DNA from: Bacteroidota bacterium
GTDB taxonomy: Bacteria; Bacteroidota; Bacteroidia; Chitinophagales; Saprospiraceae
Assembly (NCBI GenBank): GCA_020160935.1
Contig: JAIUPL010000015.1
Location: 1-64,000 of the forward strand
Direction: 5' to 3'
Length of the DNA stretch: 64,000 bases
Shown here: positions 36,759 through 46,111 of the stretch, one piece after another
Position numbering within the stretch: position 1 is the stretch's first letter
Layout: each line of letters opens with the position of its first letter
Translations under genes and position numbers: made by a program
The notes under the pieces: model-generated
What the model was told of the DNA's origin: nothing
The model's input: the letters and a program-made list of their open reading frames with translations, nothing else
The model's database searches: none

Positions 36759-39617
36759 ATGATTCAAAAATTTCTTTTACCCTGTTTGATGTTGCTGTGT
36801 TCGCAGGTGCTTTTTGCGCAAAATGCTATGTTGCGCGGACGAGTAACCGACGCCGAAACGGCAGCCCCCCTCGCCGACGCATCCGTCGTGCTGAGCAATA
36901 CGGGCAAACTCGCTGCTTCCGGCACCGACGGCCGATTTATCCTGGAAGGGCTTACCCCCGGCAAATTCATGCTGGTGATCACCCATGCCGGTTTTCTTCC
37001 GATGGAACTGGAAGTGCATATCAAAGCCGACATGAACCCGGCGATTGATTATGCCATGCGCCGCGACCCGAATGCCATGACCAATCCGGTTGCCACTTCC
37101 ACCGACATTCCTACGGTAACGCTGGAAGAGGCCGATTCTGAAACCGACGGCGCCAGCGAGGTAGCCAATGTGCTCAATGCCAGCCGCGACGTTTTCCAGC
37201 AATTGTCGGGCTACGGATGGAGCACTTTCCGCTTCCGCGAACGCGGCTACGACGGCGCCTATTTCCAGACTTTTGTAAATGGCGTGCCTTTCAACGACCT
37301 GGAAACGGGTTTCACCGCATATGGCGAACTGGGTGGCCTCAATGACGTGGTGCGTCTGCGTTCTACCACCGTGGGCCTCGACGCTGCCGAGTTTTCCTTC
37401 GGCGACCTGGGCGGCGCTACCATGATCGACACCCGCGCATCGAGCCAGCGCAAACAAACGCGCATCTCCTACGCCAGCAGCAACCGTACCTACCGCAACC
37501 GCATCATGGCCACCATGAATACGGGCCTGATGCCCGGCGGCTGGGCCGTGAGCGCTTCAGCCAGCCACCGCTGGGCGCAGGAAGGGTATGTAGATGGCAC
37601 TTTTATGGATGCCTGGGCGTATTTCCTGAGCGTCGACAAGAAATTTAACCAGAAACACAGCCTTAATGTGGCCGTTTTCGGTGCGCCGACCAAACGTGGC
37701 CGCAGCGCCGACTCCTTCCAGGAAATGTATGACCTCAGCGGCTCCAACTACTATAATCCGCTGTGGGGCTACTGGAACGGCGACAAACGCAATGCTTCGG
37801 TGACCTACAACCACCAGCCGACAGCCATTCTGCGCTACGACTGGACACCTTCCATCAACACCAACCTGATGGCCAGTGTGTACGGACAAAAAGGTCGCAG
37901 TGACTTTGGCCGCCTCAACTTCATCAATGGCCGCAATCCGAATCCTGACTTCAACCGCCGACTGCCAAGCAGCCTGGAAGATTCTACGATGATTGCCCTG
38001 CAGGCTGCCCTGCTCGCCAGCGATGAAAATGCGCGCCAAATCGACTGGGCTGAACTGTACCAGTCGAACCTCAACAACAACGTCACCATTGAGGACGCCG
38101 ACGGCCGTACCGGCAACAGCGTAACGGGCAACAACTCCATCTATATTATGGAGAACCAGCGCTCCGACAATACCGAAGCCGGCGCCAACATCATCGTCAA
38201 CCACACCATCAACCCGCGTACTACACTCAACGGAGGTGTGCGCTACCAATGGTACCAGGGTAAAAACTACAAGGTAGTGGACGACCTGCTGGGCGGCGAT
38301 TTCTGGACTGACTGGGACTTCTTCGGCAACTTCGACAGCCAGACCAATCCGCTGGCGCAAAACAGCGACCTGCGCGTGCCCAATAATGTGGTGCGCGAAG
38401 GCGATGTGTTTGGCTACAACTACAACGAAAATATCAACAAGGCCAATGCCTGGGCGCAACTGCAATACTCGCTGGCCAAATTCCAGGTATTTGCTGCCGC
38501 CGAAGGACAACAAACTTCGATGTGGCGCGAAGGCCTGATGCAAAGCGGCCGTTTCCCCGACAACTCGCTGGGCGAATCTGCCAAAATCAATTTCACTACC
38601 TACACCGTAAAAGGTGGCCTGACCTGGAAAGCCAACGGCCGCAATTACGTGTATGTCAATGGTTTGTACGGCACGCGCGCACCCCTGTTCCGCAACACGT
38701 TCATTGCACCGCGCACCCGCGACTTTGTAGTGCCCAACATCGAAGCATCTACCATTTCAAGTGTGGAAGGCGGCTACCTGCTGCGTTCACCCAAACTGCG
38801 CGGCCGACTCACTGCCTACCTCACCGATTTCAAAAACGAAACGGAAAACATTTTCGCCAGTGCCTGGTCGGTAGGCCGTGTACTCGGCGAACTCGACCTC
38901 GGCGCCCTGGGCTTCGGCTCGGACGACAACTCGCTGGAGCAACCAATTTTCTTTGGTGCTACCATTCTGCAAGGAGTGAATCGCCGCCACGCAGGCGTAG
39001 AAGCAGCCATTGAGGCCAAACCAGTCCCCAGTTGGGTGTTCAGCGCCGCTGCCAACCTCGGCAAATACATCTACACCAACCGCCCGAAACTGCTGTTCTC
39101 GCTCGATAACGGCAGCGCTGCCGTGCCGATCATCGACGCAGGTATCGTGTACCAGGAAAATTTCTACGTACCCCGCACCCCGCAAACGACGGGCGCCTTT
39201 AGCATTCGCCATGAAGGCAAGGACTTCTGGTTTGCTTCGCTGACGCTGAACTACGCGGCAGATTTCTGGTACGAATTCGACCGCGTACGCCGCACTTCAC
39301 GCTTCGTGAGCGGCCTGACGCCGAACGATCCGATCTGGAACACCATCATCGATCAGCAAAAAGCAGGCGTTGCTTATACCCTCGACTTCTTCGGCGGAAA
39401 ATCATGGCGTATCCAACGCGGTAAAAACGCGTATTTTGTTGCCATCAACCTGGGTGTCAATAACATCCTGAACAACAAGGACATCGTTATTTCAGGCCGC
39501 GATGCCTACCGCAACGCTTTCCGCAATGATGTGGCCGACCCGCGCTTTTACACCAACGAACTGCTGTACGCGTACGGCACGAACTATTTCGCCAGTATCA
39601 CGTTGCGGATGCAGTAG
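36759..39617 (+). CDS. TonB-dependent receptor with N-terminal carboxypeptidase-like domain
   Basis: 952 residues. A signal peptide (about 1-20, VLFAQ) is followed by a beta-sandwich of the carboxypeptidase-regulatory type (LRGRVTDAETAAPLADASVV, about 25-110). A plug domain comes next (about 125-230, RFRERGYDGAYFQTFVNGVP) and then a 22-strand-type barrel to a C-terminal aromatic-rich strand. Such receptors import large ligands across the outer membrane using TonB energy. The adjacent DUF5689 lipoprotein and nuclease suggest uptake of a nucleic-acid-derived or phosphorylated ligand (inference). Confidence 0.9.
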   Translation: MIQKFLLPCLMLLCSQVLFAQNAMLRGRVTDAETAAPLADASVVLSNTGKLAASGTDGRFILEGLTPGKFMLVITHAGFLPMELEVHIKADMNPAIDYAMRRDPNAMTNPVATSTDIPTVTLEEADSETDGASEVANVLNASRDVFQQLSGYGWSTFRFRERGYDGAYFQTFVNGVPFNDLETGFTAYGELGGLNDVVRLRSTTVGLDAAEFSFGDLGGATMIDTRASSQRKQTRISYASSNRTYRNRIMATMNTGLMPGGWAVSASASHRWAQEGYVDGTFMDAWAYFLSVDKKFNQKHSLNVAVFGAPTKRGRSADSFQEMYDLSGSNYYNPLWGYWNGDKRNASVTYNHQPTAILRYDWTPSINTNLMASVYGQKGRSDFGRLNFINGRNPNPDFNRRLPSSLEDSTMIALQAALLASDENARQIDWAELYQSNLNNNVTIEDADGRTGNSVTGNNSIYIMENQRSDNTEAGANIIVNHTINPRTTLNGGVRYQWYQGKNYKVVDDLLGGDFWTDWDFFGNFDSQTNPLAQNSDLRVPNNVVREGDVFGYNYNENINKANAWAQLQYSLAKFQVFAAAEGQQTSMWREGLMQSGRFPDNSLGESAKINFTTYTVKGGLTWKANGRNYVYVNGLYGTRAPLFRNTFIAPRTRDFVVPNIEASTISSVEGGYLLRSPKLRGRLTAYLTDFKNETENIFASAWSVGRVLGELDLGALGFGSDDNSLEQPIFFGATILQGVNRRHAGVEAAIEAKPVPSWVFSAAANLGKYIYTNRPKLLFSLDNGSAAVPIIDAGIVYQENFYVPRTPQTTGAFSIRHEGKDFWFASLTLNYAADFWYEFDRVRRTSRFVSGLTPNDPIWNTIIDQQKAGVAYTLDFFGGKSWRIQRGKNAYFVAINLGVNNILNNKDIVISGRDAYRNAFRNDVADPRFYTNELLYAYGTNYFASITLRMQ

Positions 39618-39650
39618 GGATAGAGGTGAGAAGTGAGAAGTGAGAGGTAA
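39618..39650. repeat. Solo repeat arm (GTGAGAAG words)
   Basis: TAGAGGTGAGAAGTGAGAAG follows the receptor stop within 3 bp. It is the same junction, TAGAGGTGAG, as after accB and after dnaN. No partner arm. Confidence 0.75.
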
Positions 39651-39698
39651 GAGAATTTCAAGACAAACTTAAAACATTGATTTTCAAACAAATTGACT

Positions 39699-41132
39699 AT
39701 GTTTTTCACAAAAAATAAAAATCGCATTTTCGCTGCCATAGCAGCCCTCGGCCTGGCGATAGGCATTACCGCTTGCGTAAAAACCGAATTCGATGAGCCA
39801 CCAGTTGGCGGCGAACCGGTAACCCTTACGACCAACAAAACCATTGCAGAACTGAAAGCCCTGCACGTAACTCCGGGTGGTTTCGACAAAATCACCGAAG
39901 ACATCATCATCGGCGGTGAAGTTGTGATGGACGACCGTTCGGGCAACTACTACAAAACCATCGTTATCCAGGATGCTTCCGGCGGTATCGAGGTAAAATT
40001 CAACGACGGCTTCCTGTACCAGCAATACCCGCTGGGCCGTACGGTTTACATTCGTTGCAAAGACCTGATCCTGACCGATTACAACAACCTCACGCAGTTG
40101 ATCGGCAGCACCGTGGAAGAAAACGGCGTATTGAGCGACGTAGGCCTGACCGAAGCGCAAGCACGTGCCAAAGTGGTGAAAGGCCCGTTTGCCACTACCC
40201 CGCTGGCGCCGAAAGAAATCAGCATCAGCCAGTTGAGCCCAAGCCTGATCAGCACCTTCATCCGTATCAATGATGTGCAGTTTGCCAAAGCAGATACGTC
40301 CAAAACCTATGCAGATCCGGTTACACAGTTCAGCCTCAACCGCACTATCGAAGATTGCTCGCACCTGCAAATGATCGTTCGCACCAGCGGCTATTCCGAT
40401 TTTGCCGGCAAACTCACTCCTTCGGGCAAAGGTTATATCGAGGGTGTACTCAGCATCTATGGCACCACCTACCAATTAGCCCTGCGCAATGAAAATGCCG
40501 CCCAAATGAGCGGTACCCGCTGCGGCGCCAGCACCGGCACCGAAACCGTGATGAACATCGGCGATGTGCGCAGCATTTTCACAGGCACTACTACCAGCGC
40601 TCCTGCCAACCGCAAAATCAGGGGCACGGTAATTTCCGACCGCACTGCCAAAAACCTGAACAACCGCAACCTGTACATCCAGGACGGCTCGGCAGGCATC
40701 GTGGTGCGCTTCGACGCAGAACACCCGTTCAACCTGGGCGACCAAATCGACGTAATCATTTCCGAGCAGGAAATCAGCGAGTTCAACAAACTCCTGCAAC
40801 TCAACAACGTACCGCTCGACAATGCTGTACTCATCAGCACTGGCAACACTGTAACGCCGCGCACAGCCACGGTGGCCGAAATCAACGCCAACTTTGATGC
40901 CTGGGAAAGCACACTGGTGAAAATTGTTAATGCCACTATAACAGGCGGCACTACCCTTTCCGGCAACCGCACCGTAAGCGACGGCTCCGGCAGCATTGCC
41001 ATGTTTACACAATCGGCCGCTACCTTCTCCGGCAACGCCACGCCTGCCGGCCCTGTCACGCTGACGGCTATCGTGTCCGACTTCAACGCCAAACAGGTGC
41101 TGATGCGGAATGCGAATGATATTCAGCAGTAA
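39699..41132 (+). CDS. DUF5689 surface lipoprotein
   Basis: 477 residues from the ATG at 39699. The N-terminus ends in GITAC, a lipobox with the lipidated Cys at about 24. The first half (TIAELKAL, IIIGGEVVMDDRSGNYYKTI, VIQDASGGIEVKFND) is the DUF5689 domain. A second OB-like segment repeats the pattern near residue 290-400 (IRGTVISDRTAKNLNNRNLY, then IQDGSAGIVVRFD). It is encoded 81 bp after the TonB-dependent receptor and likely sits on the outer leaflet as its substrate-binding partner. Confidence 0.87.
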   Translation: MFFTKNKNRIFAAIAALGLAIGITACVKTEFDEPPVGGEPVTLTTNKTIAELKALHVTPGGFDKITEDIIIGGEVVMDDRSGNYYKTIVIQDASGGIEVKFNDGFLYQQYPLGRTVYIRCKDLILTDYNNLTQLIGSTVEENGVLSDVGLTEAQARAKVVKGPFATTPLAPKEISISQLSPSLISTFIRINDVQFAKADTSKTYADPVTQFSLNRTIEDCSHLQMIVRTSGYSDFAGKLTPSGKGYIEGVLSIYGTTYQLALRNENAAQMSGTRCGASTGTETVMNIGDVRSIFTGTTTSAPANRKIRGTVISDRTAKNLNNRNLYIQDGSAGIVVRFDAEHPFNLGDQIDVIISEQEISEFNKLLQLNNVPLDNAVLISTGNTVTPRTATVAEINANFDAWESTLVKIVNATITGGTTLSGNRTVSDGSGSIAMFTQSAATFSGNATPAGPVTLTAIVSDFNAKQVLMRNANDIQQ

Positions 41133-41292
41133 GAGATTTAAGATTTAAGATTACATGATTTAAGATTTAAGATTGGATTTTTGAAGTGAGATTTATGATT
41201 TTTTGAAAATGCCTCTGTTTTAGGCAGTCATAAATCTCACTTCAAAAATCCAATCTTAAATCATGTAATCTTAAATCATGTAATCATAAATC
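41133..41292. repeat. Inverted-repeat element E12 (GATTTAAGATT words)
   Basis: Arms of about 65 bp: GATTTAAGATTACATG and GGATTTTTGAAGTGAG on the left with complements on the right, ending at 41292. The outer end of the right arm covers the last two codons and TGA stop of the cyclase gene; the left end starts right after the DUF5689 stop. The loop is about 30 nt and lacks the TTTYGGY motif. Confidence 0.93.
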
Positions 41293-41979
41293 AAACACCG
41301 CCACCGCCCGCACCGGCGACCCCGTTCCACCCCGAATTTTCAGGGGCAATGCAATAAATCGAAAGCGACCTTTGCCGATGAGCAGGTGCAGGTTGATCAT
41401 GTTCTCGTAGTGGGTGAATCCCATTTCACCACAAATCAGGTGTACGTCGCGGTTGGATACTTTTGGTACGCCGGGGGACATCGTTTCCACACCAAAAGCG
41501 GCGATCTTTTTTTTCCCCAGCCACCTGGTTGCTTCGGCCGTGAGCCCCGGGCCATTTTTCCAGTCTTCCGTTCCAAAATGCCGGCGATAATGGTCAGTGT
41601 ACAACAATACAGTGTCGCCCGGGCGAATATCGACCGACTGCTGCGTACATGCTGTTTCCATTTCTTCAGCCGTGATAAGTTCCCTCAATTGTTTGTGTGA
41701 AAAATCCAGACACACGCCCTCCGTATAGAACATAGACAGCGGCATGGTGTCGATGGACTGCCCGGCATATGCCCGGCCCATGTGGCTCAGGGCATCCACG
41801 TGGGTGCCGGTGTGTTCGCCCAGTTCGAGGCGCAGAACGCTCGGTGTGGCGGTATCGGCATTTTCGAGCCCTTCCCATTGTTCGTGGGTGGCATGCACCG
41901 TAAAAGTTACTTCCGGTAGGCCGTTAAAAACAGGCATGCCAGAGAAGATTTCCTGGCTGAGGTCGATGATTTGTTGCAT
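41284..41979 (-). CDS. Cyclase-family metal-dependent hydrolase (kynurenine formamidase-like)
   Basis: 231 residues from the ATG giving MQQIIDLSQ; an in-frame extension upstream runs into element E13 and is rejected. HTGTHVDALSH is the metal-binding motif HxGTHxDxPxH of this family, with Ala where Pro is usual. Relatives hydrolyse N-formylkynurenine or other cyclic or amide substrates; the substrate here is unknown. The final residues DL and stop are encoded within element E12. Confidence 0.85.
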   Translation of the reverse strand: MQQIIDLSQEIFSGMPVFNGLPEVTFTVHATHEQWEGLENADTATPSVLRLELGEHTGTHVDALSHMGRAYAGQSIDTMPLSMFYTEGVCLDFSHKQLRELITAEEMETACTQQSVDIRPGDTVLLYTDHYRRHFGTEDWKNGPGLTAEATRWLGKKKIAAFGVETMSPGVPKVSNRDVHLICGEMGFTHYENMINLHLLIGKGRFRFIALPLKIRGGTGSPVRAVAVFDL

Positions 41980-41990
41980 GGGGATGAGTT

Positions 41991-42207
41991 GATGATATGC
42001 TGTTCGGCTTCGCCTCACGCATAGTTAGGAGACGCGGATTTTGCGGATTAGGCGGATTTAATAGATTTTGAAGTATGCTCACTATTTTTTTGATTTATCC
42101 TCTTTCGGCGTCACGGTATAAGTCTATAAAAATCAAATAAATCCGCTTGATCCGCAAAATCTGCGTCTCCTAACTATGCGTGAGGCGAAGCCGAACAGCA
42201 TATCATC
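41991..42207. repeat. Inverted-repeat element E13, arms about 78 bp
   Basis: Arms 41991-42068 and 42130-42207 are perfect over the outer 45 bp or so (GATGATATGCTGTTCGGC, CTCACGCATAGTTAGGAG) and near-perfect through GGATTTTGCGGAT words. The loop has TTTCGGCGTCAC (42103-42114), the shared motif. It fills the gap between the cyclase start and the transglutaminase stop. Confidence 0.93.
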
Positions 42208-42210
42208 CAA

Positions 42211-43143
42211 TCACCGGATCGGAAATACCCCACCCAACTTCGTATGCACGCCTTTTTCCGTTCGCTCGCCTACCCACACCTGTACTTCACGGCCGTAGGT
42301 GGAGGGAAACTCGAATACGGTCCAGCCGTCTTTTTCGGATGATTTGGCCTCCACTTCTTTTGTGCCGACTTTTACCCGTACTATTTCTTGGGGCTTGGAA
42401 AATTTAAGTTTCAACTGCATTTTCCCATCGGCGCTGCGGCTGATACCTTCTCTCAGGGGTTCGGCATCGATAATACCATGCTCCGGATGTCCATATGAAA
42501 TGACCGGTTGTTTTTTGAAGGTTTCCTTGTCGATCGGCTTGTCCAAAAGTTGCCATTTTGGATCTTCGGGAAAATGGTTGGCAATAAAAATGCGTGGCTC
42601 GGTCAGGAAATACCCCGGCTGAAACAACTGATCAAAGTCGTCGCCGCCTTCCACCACGCCAGCGCCCCAGGTGGCGTCGAGCAGTTGCCATTGACCATCT
42701 ATTTTGACTGCATTCCAGGCATGGCCGTTGAGGGTGCTGCGCAGGATGCTGCGCGAATTGCCTGGAATCCACACACATTCCAGCCCTACAGCCGCCGCCA
42801 TATTTTGATACAGCATGGAATAATCCTGGCACACCCCTTTTCCCTTTTTGTAGGTGCGCTCGACCCGTGTGGCTTCCAGTTCGGCTTTTGTCATGCCTTT
42901 GGGCGGTACATAGTCCATGGATTTGAAGTCGTAGCGCACATTATCCGTAATCCAGGTGAAAATAGCGCGCGCTTTTTCCCGGTCGGTTTTGAGGTCTTTG
43001 CACATGGCTTTAGCGAGTTCGGTCGGTGTGTCATAGCGGCTTTTGGAAGTGCTACGCGCCAGGGCATCGACGGCGTCGTATTCAGATTGAGCATGGGCTG
43101 CAAAGAAGTGCAGCAACAAGAACAAAGGGAGGAGATTTTTCAT
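42211..43143 (-). CDS. Secreted transglutaminase-like protein
   Basis: 310 residues from the ATG giving a signal peptide (MKNLLPLFLLLHFFAAHAQ). The Cys-His-Asp triad of the transglutaminase-like fold is visible in KGVCQDYS, NGHAWNAV and LLDATWG. The C-terminal 80 residues form a separate strand-rich region. Such proteins usually act as peptidases or amide-modifying enzymes in the periplasm or on the surface. Its TGA lies 3 bp from element E13. Confidence 0.85.
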   Translation of the reverse strand: MKNLLPLFLLLHFFAAHAQSEYDAVDALARSTSKSRYDTPTELAKAMCKDLKTDREKARAIFTWITDNVRYDFKSMDYVPPKGMTKAELEATRVERTYKKGKGVCQDYSMLYQNMAAAVGLECVWIPGNSRSILRSTLNGHAWNAVKIDGQWQLLDATWGAGVVEGGDDFDQLFQPGYFLTEPRIFIANHFPEDPKWQLLDKPIDKETFKKQPVISYGHPEHGIIDAEPLREGISRSADGKMQLKLKFSKPQEIVRVKVGTKEVEAKSSEKDGWTVFEFPSTYGREVQVWVGERTEKGVHTKLGGVFPIR

Positions 43144-43314
43144 GAAAAATGGAGTTGATTGGGTGAAACAATTACACAAGGGTAAGTAATACAAATAAAA
43201 TACTTTTCACATAACAGGGTTTTACTATAAGAAATATCAGGAGGCAAGGATAATCAATTTACCCGAGTGTGCGAACGAGGCTTTATCTTTTATCCAAATC
43301 TGGCGTGAAAATCG

Positions 43315-43322
43315 TACTTTTG
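43315..43322 (+). promoter_or_regulatory. -7 promoter element for rocD
   Basis: TACTTTTG, 65 bp before the rocD ATG. No clear -33 element. Confidence 0.5.
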
Positions 43323-43386
43323 CAATCCGTTTTACCTAACACAGCGCATCTGCCAAATGTGCGCATAAATTCACTTGCTGCAAGCT

Positions 43387-44631
43387 ATGGAAGTCCTGAC
43401 CGCCGCTCCTGCCCGCTCTTCCGAACTGATGGAACTGGAAGACCGTTACAATGCCCACAACTACCACCCCATTCCTGTGGTGCTCGAACGCGGTTCGGGC
43501 GTACATGTTTGGGATGTGGAAGGCAAACAATACTACGACTTTTTGTCGGCCTACAGCGCCGTCAACCAGGGCCACTGCCACCCGCGCATCATCAAGGCGC
43601 TGACGGAGCAGGCGCAAAAACTGACCCTCACTTCCAGGGCGTTTTACAACAACTTGCTGGGCGAATATGCTCAGTTTATTACCGAATACTTCGGTTACGA
43701 CCGCGTTTTGCCCATGAACACCGGCGTGGAAGGTGGCGAAACAGCCATCAAACTTGCCCGCAAATGGGCCTACGAGGTAAAAGGCATTCCTGCCAATCAG
43801 GCCAAAATCATTTTCGTGGAAGGCAACTTCTGGGGCCGCACCCTGGCCGCCATTTCGGCTTCTACCGACCCAAGCAGTTTCAAGAACTACGGCCCCTATA
43901 TGCCGGGTTTTGAAATCATTCCGTACAACGATATCCCTGCGCTCGAAAAAGCCTTGCAAGACCCCAACGTGGCCGCTTTTATGGTGGAACCCATCCAGGG
44001 CGAAGCAGGTGTTTTTGTACCCGATGAGGCTTATCTGCCTACGGCCTTTAAACTCTGCCGCGAACGCAACGTGCTGTTTATTGCCGATGAAGTACAAACG
44101 GGCATTGCCCGCACCGGCAAACTGCTGTGCTGCGACCACCATGGCTTCAAACCCGATATCCTGATTTTGGGAAAAGCCCTTTCTGGCGGTGTGCTGCCTG
44201 TGAGTGCAGTGCTGTCCAGCGACGAAGTGATGCTCACCATCAAGCCGGGCGAACACGGCTCCACTTTCGGCGGCAACCCACTGGCTTGCGCCGTCGCCAC
44301 AGAAGCCCTTAAAGTGGTCACCGATGAAAAACTGGCCGAGAATGCCGAAAAACTGGGCAAAATTTTCCGTGCCCGCATGGTCGAACTCCAACAGCAACGC
44401 CCCGATCTGATCGCTCAGGTGCGTGGCAAGGGCCTGCTCAACGCCGTCGTCATCAACGATACGGAAGACAGCAAAACGGCCTGGAATATCTGCCTGCAAC
44501 TGGCCGAAAACGGCCTGCTCGCCAAACCTACCCACGGCAACATCATCCGCTTTGCGCCGCCACTGGTGATCACCGAATCGCAGATGGACGAGTGCTGTGG
44601 GATTATTCAAAAAGTCTTTTTGAGTTTCTAA
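43387..44631 (+). CDS. rocD: Ornithine aminotransferase
   Basis: 414 residues from the ATG giving [12 protein letters not shown]. Class III aminotransferase features are clear: [46 protein letters not shown] (Asp contacting PLP) and LGKALSGG (PLP Lys). The combination YSAVNQGH and TGVEGGETA is characteristic of ornithine aminotransferase. It converts ornithine and 2-oxoglutarate to glutamate semialdehyde and glutamate, linking arginine and proline metabolism. It is convergent with lysA, with element E14 filling the gap. Confidence 0.94.
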   Translation: MEVLTAAPARSSELMELEDRYNAHNYHPIPVVLERGSGVHVWDVEGKQYYDFLSAYSAVNQGHCHPRIIKALTEQAQKLTLTSRAFYNNLLGEYAQFITEYFGYDRVLPMNTGVEGGETAIKLARKWAYEVKGIPANQAKIIFVEGNFWGRTLAAISASTDPSSFKNYGPYMPGFEIIPYNDIPALEKALQDPNVAAFMVEPIQGEAGVFVPDEAYLPTAFKLCRERNVLFIADEVQTGIARTGKLLCCDHHGFKPDILILGKALSGGVLPVSAVLSSDEVMLTIKPGEHGSTFGGNPLACAVATEALKVVTDEKLAENAEKLGKIFRARMVELQQQRPDLIAQVRGKGLLNAVVINDTEDSKTAWNICLQLAENGLLAKPTHGNIIRFAPPLVITESQMDECCGIIQKVFLSF

Positions 44632-44635
44632 AGTC

Positions 44636-44778
44636 GTTATCGGTTATTAGTTATTGGTTATTAGGGGTTGGTAAGGGCTTATTTTCACAAATGTTTGGCT
44701 TCACTGATCGTGTGGCGAAGTATTTGTGAAAATAAACCCTTACCAACCCCTAATAACCAATAACTGATAACCGATAAC
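44636..44778. repeat. Inverted-repeat element E14 (GTTATTGG words)
   Basis: Left arm GTTATCGGTTATTAG, GTTATTGGTTATTAGG, GGTTGGTAAGGGCTTATTTT and the right-arm complement ending at 44778 pair almost fully. The tip has GTTTGGCTTCAC (44693-44704). The outermost base is the G of the lysA TAG. Arm words match elements E2 and E10. Confidence 0.93.
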
Positions 44779-46013
44779 TAATTTATGTCCACTTCCACTT
44801 GCCCCCGCACCAAATCCTCCATCGTTTCGCGTTCTCGTATCAGGTGCGCTTTCCCTTTGTAGATGAGCACTTCGGCGGGACGGGGGCGTGAGTTGAAGGT
44901 GGAGGCCATGGTATAGCCGTATGCACCGGCATTGTAAAAGCCGATCACGTCGCCTTCTACCACTTCCGCGATGCGGCGGTCGACGGCGAAAGTGTCCGTC
45001 TCGCAAATGTTGCCTACTACGTTATAGATGCGGGGTTTGAAAGTGGGCTCCGTTACGTTTACAATTTTGTGGTAAGCACCATAAAACATAGGGCGAATGA
45101 GGTGGTTAAAACCCGTTTCCAGCCCTACAAACGCCGTAGAGGTAGTTTGTTTCACCAGGGTGCATTTGGCAAAAAGGTAACCTGCTTCGCTTACCAGAAA
45201 CTTGCCGGGCTCCACCATCAGCGTTAGTTCGCGGCCATAGTCTTTGCAGAAATCGGCAAAAAAGAGGCTGAGTTTTTCCCCCACTTCTTCCACATCTGTT
45301 TCAATATCGTCGGGTTTGTACGGCACTTTGTAGCCGCTGCCCAGGTCAATGTATTGCAGGTCGGGGAATTTGCGGGCCGCTTCGAGCAGTATTTCCGCGC
45401 CCCGCAGGAACACGTCCACATCCAGGATGTCGGAGCCGGTGTGCATGTGAAGGCCCACTACGTGGAGGCCCTGATTTTCCACAATACGCAGCACATGCGG
45501 CAACTGATGGATGCTGATGCCGAACTTGGAATCGATGTGCCCCACGCTGATTTTTTCATTGCCGCCGGCCATCAAATGCGGGTTGATGCGGATGCAGATG
45601 GGCACATTTTTGAAATGCAGACCCCAGTTTTCCAGCATGGGAATGGCATCGAGGTTGATTTTCACACCAGCCGCCACGGCTTCTGCATATTCATCTATAC
45701 CGGCAAAATTCGGCGTGTACAGGATGTCCTCCGGGGCATATCCGGCGCGCAGGCCAAGTTTTACCTCCCCGATAGATACACAGTCGAGCGCTGCGCCCAA
45801 TTTCCTGAAAAAACGCAACACAGACAGGTTGCTCAGCGCTTTGCAGGCATAATGCACACGAAATTTCGGATACGAATAAGCAGCAGTGATGCGCTGGTAT
45901 TGACGCTCCATGATGGCGGCATCATACACGTACAGCGGTGTTCCGTACTCCTTGCACAATTCCATCGGATCGATTCCGTCGGAGAGTTGGTACTTGTTGT
46001 TGACTAATTCCAT
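44778..46013 (-). CDS. lysA: Diaminopimelate decarboxylase
   Basis: 411 residues, typical length. The PLP Lys is K58 in YACKALS. HMHTGSDI, DLGSGYKVPY, the MVEPGKFLV segment and the CETDTFA catalytic Cys region from the second subunit follow. It makes lysine from meso-diaminopimelate, the last step of the pathway, in the cytoplasm. The TAG stop overlaps the end of element E14. Confidence 0.94.
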   Translation of the reverse strand: MELVNNKYQLSDGIDPMELCKEYGTPLYVYDAAIMERQYQRITAAYSYPKFRVHYACKALSNLSVLRFFRKLGAALDCVSIGEVKLGLRAGYAPEDILYTPNFAGIDEYAEAVAAGVKINLDAIPMLENWGLHFKNVPICIRINPHLMAGGNEKISVGHIDSKFGISIHQLPHVLRIVENQGLHVVGLHMHTGSDILDVDVFLRGAEILLEAARKFPDLQYIDLGSGYKVPYKPDDIETDVEEVGEKLSLFFADFCKDYGRELTLMVEPGKFLVSEAGYLFAKCTLVKQTTSTAFVGLETGFNHLIRPMFYGAYHKIVNVTEPTFKPRIYNVVGNICETDTFAVDRRIAEVVEGDVIGFYNAGAYGYTMASTFNSRPRPAEVLIYKGKAHLIRERETMEDLVRGQVEVDIN

Positions 46014-46111
46014 GTATTTAGATGGTGGTCATAAAAGATACATGGTTTAACTGGAAAAGGCGGGTGTAAGGTTCAGTACATTTTGAGTATTTCCCAAATT
46101 GTAGATCAATT

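Noticed and set aside
36584-37048. Open frame of 154 codons covering the hairpin before the TonB receptor
   Set aside because: The first third is repeat-derived and the rest is out of frame with the clear receptor gene.
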